From Ignavibacteriales bacterium (lineage in GTDB: Bacteria > Bacteroidota > Ignavibacteria > UBA10030 > SZUA-254): DNA of 9,332 nucleotides. Both the position numbers and the translations under genes were made by a program. The number at the start of each line of letters is the position of its first letter. Within the stretch, counting starts at the first letter, position 1. The notes beneath the pieces were generated by a model that did not search any database, had not been told where the DNA came from, and was given only the letters and a program-made list of their open reading frames with translations. This document shows, piece after piece, positions 6,522 to 9,332 of this stretch. The stretch covers positions 1,869 to 11,200 of the forward strand of contig JACQYX010000036.1 of the NCBI GenBank assembly GCA_016207985.1. Direction: 5' to 3'.

Positions 6522-8896
6522 ATACAATTCTACCTCACGATTCTGCTGTGGGCCACGTTACAGGTGAAGCTGTTTATATTGACGACATTCTTGTGAACAA
6601 TCAACTTCTCATTGGCAAAGTAGTCTACAGTCCACATGCCCACGCTCGTATTAAATCATTTGATTTGAGCGAAGTAAGAAAAATCCCTGGTGTTCACGCT
6701 GTGATGTGTTACAAAGATATTCCCGGACATAACCAAATGGGACCGGTTGTAAATGATGAACCTGTACTTGCTGAAAATGAAGTTACGTTTGTTGGTCAAG
6801 CAGTTTTTCTTGTTGCTGCCGAGACTGAAGAGCAGTGCCGAGAAGCGGAGAATCTTATTAAAATCGAGTATGAACCGCTCGATGCGATCTTGGATATTAA
6901 GACTGCGATAGCAAAAAGCAATCTAATGGGTCCTCCTCGAAAAATTGAGCGCGGCAGTGTTGGTGTAGCGCTGAAATCATCGAAACATGTAATTAGCGGT
7001 GAACTGAAAACCGGTGCGCAAGAGCATTGGTATTTGGAAACACAAGCGTCTCTCTGCGTTCCGGGCGAGGGAAATGAAATCAATGTCTTCAGCTCGACAC
7101 AGCACCCATCCGAAACGCAAGCACTTGTTGCAGAAGTTCTCGGTATCAAACGTAACGAAGTTGTAGTGGAAGTCAAGAGAATCGGTGGCGGATTTGGTGG
7201 AAAAGAAACACAAGCGAATCATGTTGCATGTTGGGCGGCGCTTCTTTGTAATGCCACAAAACGACCGGTAAAAATCCGTCTCTTCCGTGACGATGACATG
7301 ATCATGACGGGCAAACGTCATCGCTTCCTGACGAAATACGAAGTTGGATTTAATGATGATGGAATTTTGCAAGCTGTGGAATTTGAGCTAAACAGCGACG
7401 GCGGTGCTGCTACGGATTTATCATTCGCAATACTTGAGCGAGCAATGCTGCACACCGATAATGCATACTACGTCCCGAACTTCTTTGTTGAAGGAAGAGT
7501 TTGGAAGACGAATCTACCCTCAAACACAGCAATGCGTGGATTCGGTGGACCCCAAGGAATGGTTGCAATTGAAACTGTGATTGATAGAATAGCTCGATAC
7601 CTTAAGAAAGATCCAACTGAGATTCGCCGGAAAAACTTCTACGGAATCGAATCGCGTAATACGACTCATTACGAAGAAGTCGTTGAAAACAATCGTTTGC
7701 ACATGATTTATGAGCAGATAGTTAAATCATCTGAGTACGAAAAGCGGAGGAAAGAAATTGATGAGTTTAATAAAAAGAATGAATTTTACAAAAAGGGACT
7801 TGCGCTGACACCTGTAAAATTTGGAATCTCATTCACAACAACTTTTCTAAATCAAGCAGGGGCGTTAGTTAATGTTTACATGGATGGGACAGTGCTTGTC
7901 AACCACGGCGGCACAGAAATGGGACAAGGACTCAACACAAAAATTCAGCAGATAGCTGCCGTGGAGTTCGGTATTAATCCTGACCGGGTGAAAGTGAATG
8001 CCACGAATACATCTAAAGTTCCGAACACATCTGCAACTGCCGCATCATCCGGCTCCGACTTGAACGGCATGGCAGTCAAAAATGCAATCGATACAATCAA
8101 GGAACGCATCTTAAAAGAATTAGCAGCGATATGGTCACCACAACAATCCACTAATCCATCAATCTCCACCGAAGGCGGATCCCAGCCCGACGGATGGCTG
8201 GCGGGCGCCTCTGGCGGACACCAATCCATTTTATTTAAAGATAGTTTCATTTTCGACTCCGACCATCCAGATCGAAAAATCTCATTTACTGATGCGATGA
8301 AAGAAATGAACCTTCGACAAGTAAGCTTAAGTGCAACTGGTTTCTACAAAACACCGACTATCGGTTGGGATAAAAATAAAGGACGCGGAAAGCCATTCTT
8401 TTATTACTCATTCGGAATGGCTGTCTCAGAAGTTTTGATTGATGTTCTCACAGGTCAACATACTTTGCTTAGAACCGATATCCTTCAAGACGTTGGCGAT
8501 TCCATCAATCCGGGAATCGATATGGGACAGGTTGAAGGTGGATTCATTCAAGGTGTTGGCTGGTGTACAACGGAGGAAATCAAGTGGGACACGCAAGGGA
8601 ATTTAATGACTCACTCGCCGGATACATACAAGATTCCAACAGTGCAGGATATTCCGAAAGATTTTCGTGTTAAATTGATGGAGAGTGTTCCAAATCTAGT
8701 CGGAACAATCAGAAGAAGCAAAGCAATCGGTGAGCCGCCGTTTATGCTGTCGTTATCTGTGTGGCTTGCAATCAAAGACGCAATCTCAGCGGTCGGCAAT
8801 CATGAGAATGAGCCGGAGTTTTCTCTGCCCGCGACGAATGAGGTGATTTTAATGGCAATTGAGAAGTTAAAACCTTCAAGGTCTCTAAGACCTTGA
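6518..8896 (+). CDS. xdhB: Xanthine dehydrogenase molybdopterin-binding subunit
   Basis: 792 residues, near the family length (about 770-790). It binds molybdopterin and hydroxylates hypoxanthine or xanthine. The start MNTILPHDSAVGHVTGEAVYIDD is typical. The Mo-site loops GGGFGGKE (223-230) and GGTEMGQG (464-471) are present. E230, R308 (in ILERA) and E739 (in AIGEPP) match the substrate-binding and catalytic Glu, Arg and Glu of xanthine dehydrogenases. Aldehyde oxidases lack the first two, which favours a purine substrate. Two oddities occur. Residues about 545-569 include an extra G+C-rich piece (STEGGSQPDGWLAGASGG) that looks inserted in frame. The last eight residues (KPSRSLRP) and the stop are encoded by a 33-bp palindrome, so the native end was probably at or near MAIEKL. 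AAGG lies before the ATG. It is expected to pair with XdhA, which is damaged here. No XdhC-type maturation gene is visible in the window. Confidence 0.95.
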   Translation: MNTILPHDSAVGHVTGEAVYIDDILVNNQLLIGKVVYSPHAHARIKSFDLSEVRKIPGVHAVMCYKDIPGHNQMGPVVNDEPVLAENEVTFVGQAVFLVAAETEEQCREAENLIKIEYEPLDAILDIKTAIAKSNLMGPPRKIERGSVGVALKSSKHVISGELKTGAQEHWYLETQASLCVPGEGNEINVFSSTQHPSETQALVAEVLGIKRNEVVVEVKRIGGGFGGKETQANHVACWAALLCNATKRPVKIRLFRDDDMIMTGKRHRFLTKYEVGFNDDGILQAVEFELNSDGGAATDLSFAILERAMLHTDNAYYVPNFFVEGRVWKTNLPSNTAMRGFGGPQGMVAIETVIDRIARYLKKDPTEIRRKNFYGIESRNTTHYEEVVENNRLHMIYEQIVKSSEYEKRRKEIDEFNKKNEFYKKGLALTPVKFGISFTTTFLNQAGALVNVYMDGTVLVNHGGTEMGQGLNTKIQQIAAVEFGINPDRVKVNATNTSKVPNTSATAASSGSDLNGMAVKNAIDTIKERILKELAAIWSPQQSTNPSISTEGGSQPDGWLAGASGGHQSILFKDSFIFDSDHPDRKISFTDAMKEMNLRQVSLSATGFYKTPTIGWDKNKGRGKPFFYYSFGMAVSEVLIDVLTGQHTLLRTDILQDVGDSINPGIDMGQVEGGFIQGVGWCTTEEIKWDTQGNLMTHSPDTYKIPTVQDIPKDFRVKLMESVPNLVGTIRRSKAIGEPPFMLSLSVWLAIKDAISAVGNHENEPEFSLPATNEVILMAIEKLKPSRSLRP
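8144..8228. repeat. Candidate in-frame multi-hairpin insertion inside xdhB
   Basis: The core at 8165-8218 is 40/54 G+C (74%), far above the gene around it. It holds three hairpin-like parts: TCCACC/GGCGGA around GAA (8165-8179, one mismatch), CCAGCC/GGCTGG (8182-8187 and 8196-8201), and CGCC/GGCG around TCT (8206-8216). CAATCCA lies on both sides (8144-8150 and 8222-8228), 78 bases apart and in the same codon phase. Taking out 78 bases leaves IWSPQQSILFKDSFIF, a spacing usual for XdhB. A lineage-specific loop is the alternative. Confidence 0.55.
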
Positions 8897-8902
8897 AGGT
8901 TT
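8870..8902. repeat. 33-bp REP-like palindrome forming the 3' end of xdhB (copy 1)
   Basis: AAACCTTCAAGGTCT, spacer CTA, then the exact reverse complement AGACCTTGAAGGTTT: 15-base arms with no mismatch. It begins exactly at codon 785 of xdhB and supplies the stop codon. Each arm also contains a small palindrome, ACCTT-C-AAGGT. It lies 15 bases before the start of a REP-associated transposase, the expected place for such an element. The RNA would form a strong hairpin and might protect or end the xdh message, though no long U run follows. Confidence 0.9.
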
Positions 8903-8917
8903 AGGAAGGATCTCGAT

Positions 8918-9332
8918 ATGCAAGATCTACCATTACTCGATCACGGAAAGTATTTCCATATCTATAATCGTGGAAACAATGATGAGAATATTTTTATTGA
9001 AAAGCGAAACTATCATTATTTTCTTTCGCTATACGAGAAGTATATCCTCTCGGTGGCGGATACGTTTGCGTTTTGTTTGTTGAGAAATCATTTTCATTTG
9101 TTTGTGAGAATTATGACGGAAGGGGAGATCATCAAGGGAGTAGACCTTCAAGGTTTTGAAAACCTTGAAGGTCTGAAAATGCCAGATCCAACTAACCAAT
9201 TCTCTAACCTTTTTAACGCCTACGCAAAAGCAATTAACAAAGCATACGGTCGAACAGGGGCATTGTTTGAGAAACGATTTCGAAGAAAAGAAGTTACATC
9301 ACCGGCTTATTTTAAATCGCTAATTCATTATA
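8918..9332 (+). CDS. REP-associated tyrosine transposase (IS200-like, HUH), partial
   Basis: At least 138 residues, cut by the window end with no stop. It belongs to the Y1 HUH nuclease family: KYFHIYNRGNN near the start (11-21), the metal-binding HUH motif as H58-F-H60 in LLRNHFHLFV, and the later block QFSNLFNAYAKAINKAYGRT followed by GALFEKRFRRKEV (94-126). The catalytic tyrosine should lie beyond the window. In this family such proteins nick single-stranded DNA at REP palindromes, and few show active movement. AGGAAGGA lies about 7 bases before the ATG. A 33-bp palindrome of the same family as that just upstream sits in frame within the gene and encodes residues 76-85 (DLQGFENLEG) plus the neighbouring codon edges, in a variable linker. 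R56 replaces the common Pro before NHFH. Confidence 0.88.
   Translation, partial: MQDLPLLDHGKYFHIYNRGNNDENIFIEKRNYHYFLSLYEKYILSVADTFAFCLLRNHFHLFVRIMTEGEIIKGVDLQGFENLEGLKMPDPTNQFSNLFNAYAKAINKAYGRTGALFEKRFRRKEVTSPAYFKSLIHY
9142..9174. repeat. 33-bp REP-like palindrome inside the transposase gene (copy 2)
   Basis: AGACCTTCAAGGTTTT, a single G, then the exact reverse complement AAAACCTTGAAGGTCT: 16-base arms, 33 bases in all, equal to 11 codons, so the frame is kept. It shares the ACCTTCAAGGT / ACCTTGAAGGT cores with copy 1 at 8870-8902. It differs at two pairs of positions that change together, keeping the hairpin in both. Confidence 0.9.

Noticed and set aside
6518..8896. Carbon monoxide dehydrogenase or aldehyde oxidase large subunit
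   Set aside because: The Glu and Arg that mark purine-hydroxylating enzymes (E230, R308) are present, no CO-dehydrogenase Cys loop was seen, and the partner has XdhA-type fused iron-sulfur and FAD domains.

Overview
The window (about 43% G+C by eye) reads as a chromosomal stretch from a Gram-negative bacterium, most likely of the Bacteroidota/Ignavibacteria/Chlorobi group. The grounds are the style of the exported M16 peptidase pair, signal peptides of the 'FGQ' kind, weak Shine-Dalgarno sites and A/T-rich intergenic DNA with small degenerate repeats. This placement is an inference from gene style, not from a marker gene.

Layout. 17-2867 (minus): two overlapping genes for exported M16 (insulinase-like) peptidase subunits. 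The upstream one carries the zinc site but is broken by a perfect 14-bp tandem duplication. The downstream one has lost the zinc motif and looks like the non-catalytic partner. 2950-3666 (minus): an unrecognised exported protein made of two ~104-residue repeats with matching histidines. 3875-5036 (plus): four small genes, namely a WCRPC thioredoxin, a small Cys-containing protein, a DUF1858-type CxxC protein and an FmdB-type zinc ribbon; the last three are tightly packed. 5278-8896 (plus): a two-gene xanthine dehydrogenase unit, xdhA (2x[2Fe-2S] plus FAD) and xdhB (molybdopterin), preceded by a candidate promoter with a palindromic operator. 8918 to the window end (plus): the N-terminal part of a REP-associated tyrosine (IS200-like, HUH) transposase.

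Most of the interest lies in sequence damage and in palindromes inside genes. xdhA has lost the end of its FAD domain: its original C-terminus is still readable in another frame (6441-6521) and ends in an ATGA overlap with xdhB, so an internal deletion of roughly 200 bases that is not a multiple of three is inferred. Two 33-bp perfect palindromes of one family lie 239 bp apart. One supplies the last eight codons and the stop of xdhB, and the other sits in frame inside the transposase gene. They differ by paired compensatory changes. A different, 74% G+C, multi-hairpin segment sits in frame inside xdhB, flanked by 7-bp direct repeats 78 bp apart. Together these suggest a genome in which small palindromic elements invade coding sequence without breaking the frame.

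How the genes work together: XdhA and XdhB would form a molybdenum hydroxylase oxidising hypoxanthine/xanthine, but the XdhA lesion makes activity doubtful if the sequence is correct. The M16 pair would form a periplasmic protease heterodimer, again doubtful because of the frameshift. Both lesions should first be tested against assembly error. No tRNA, rRNA or CRISPR array was seen.
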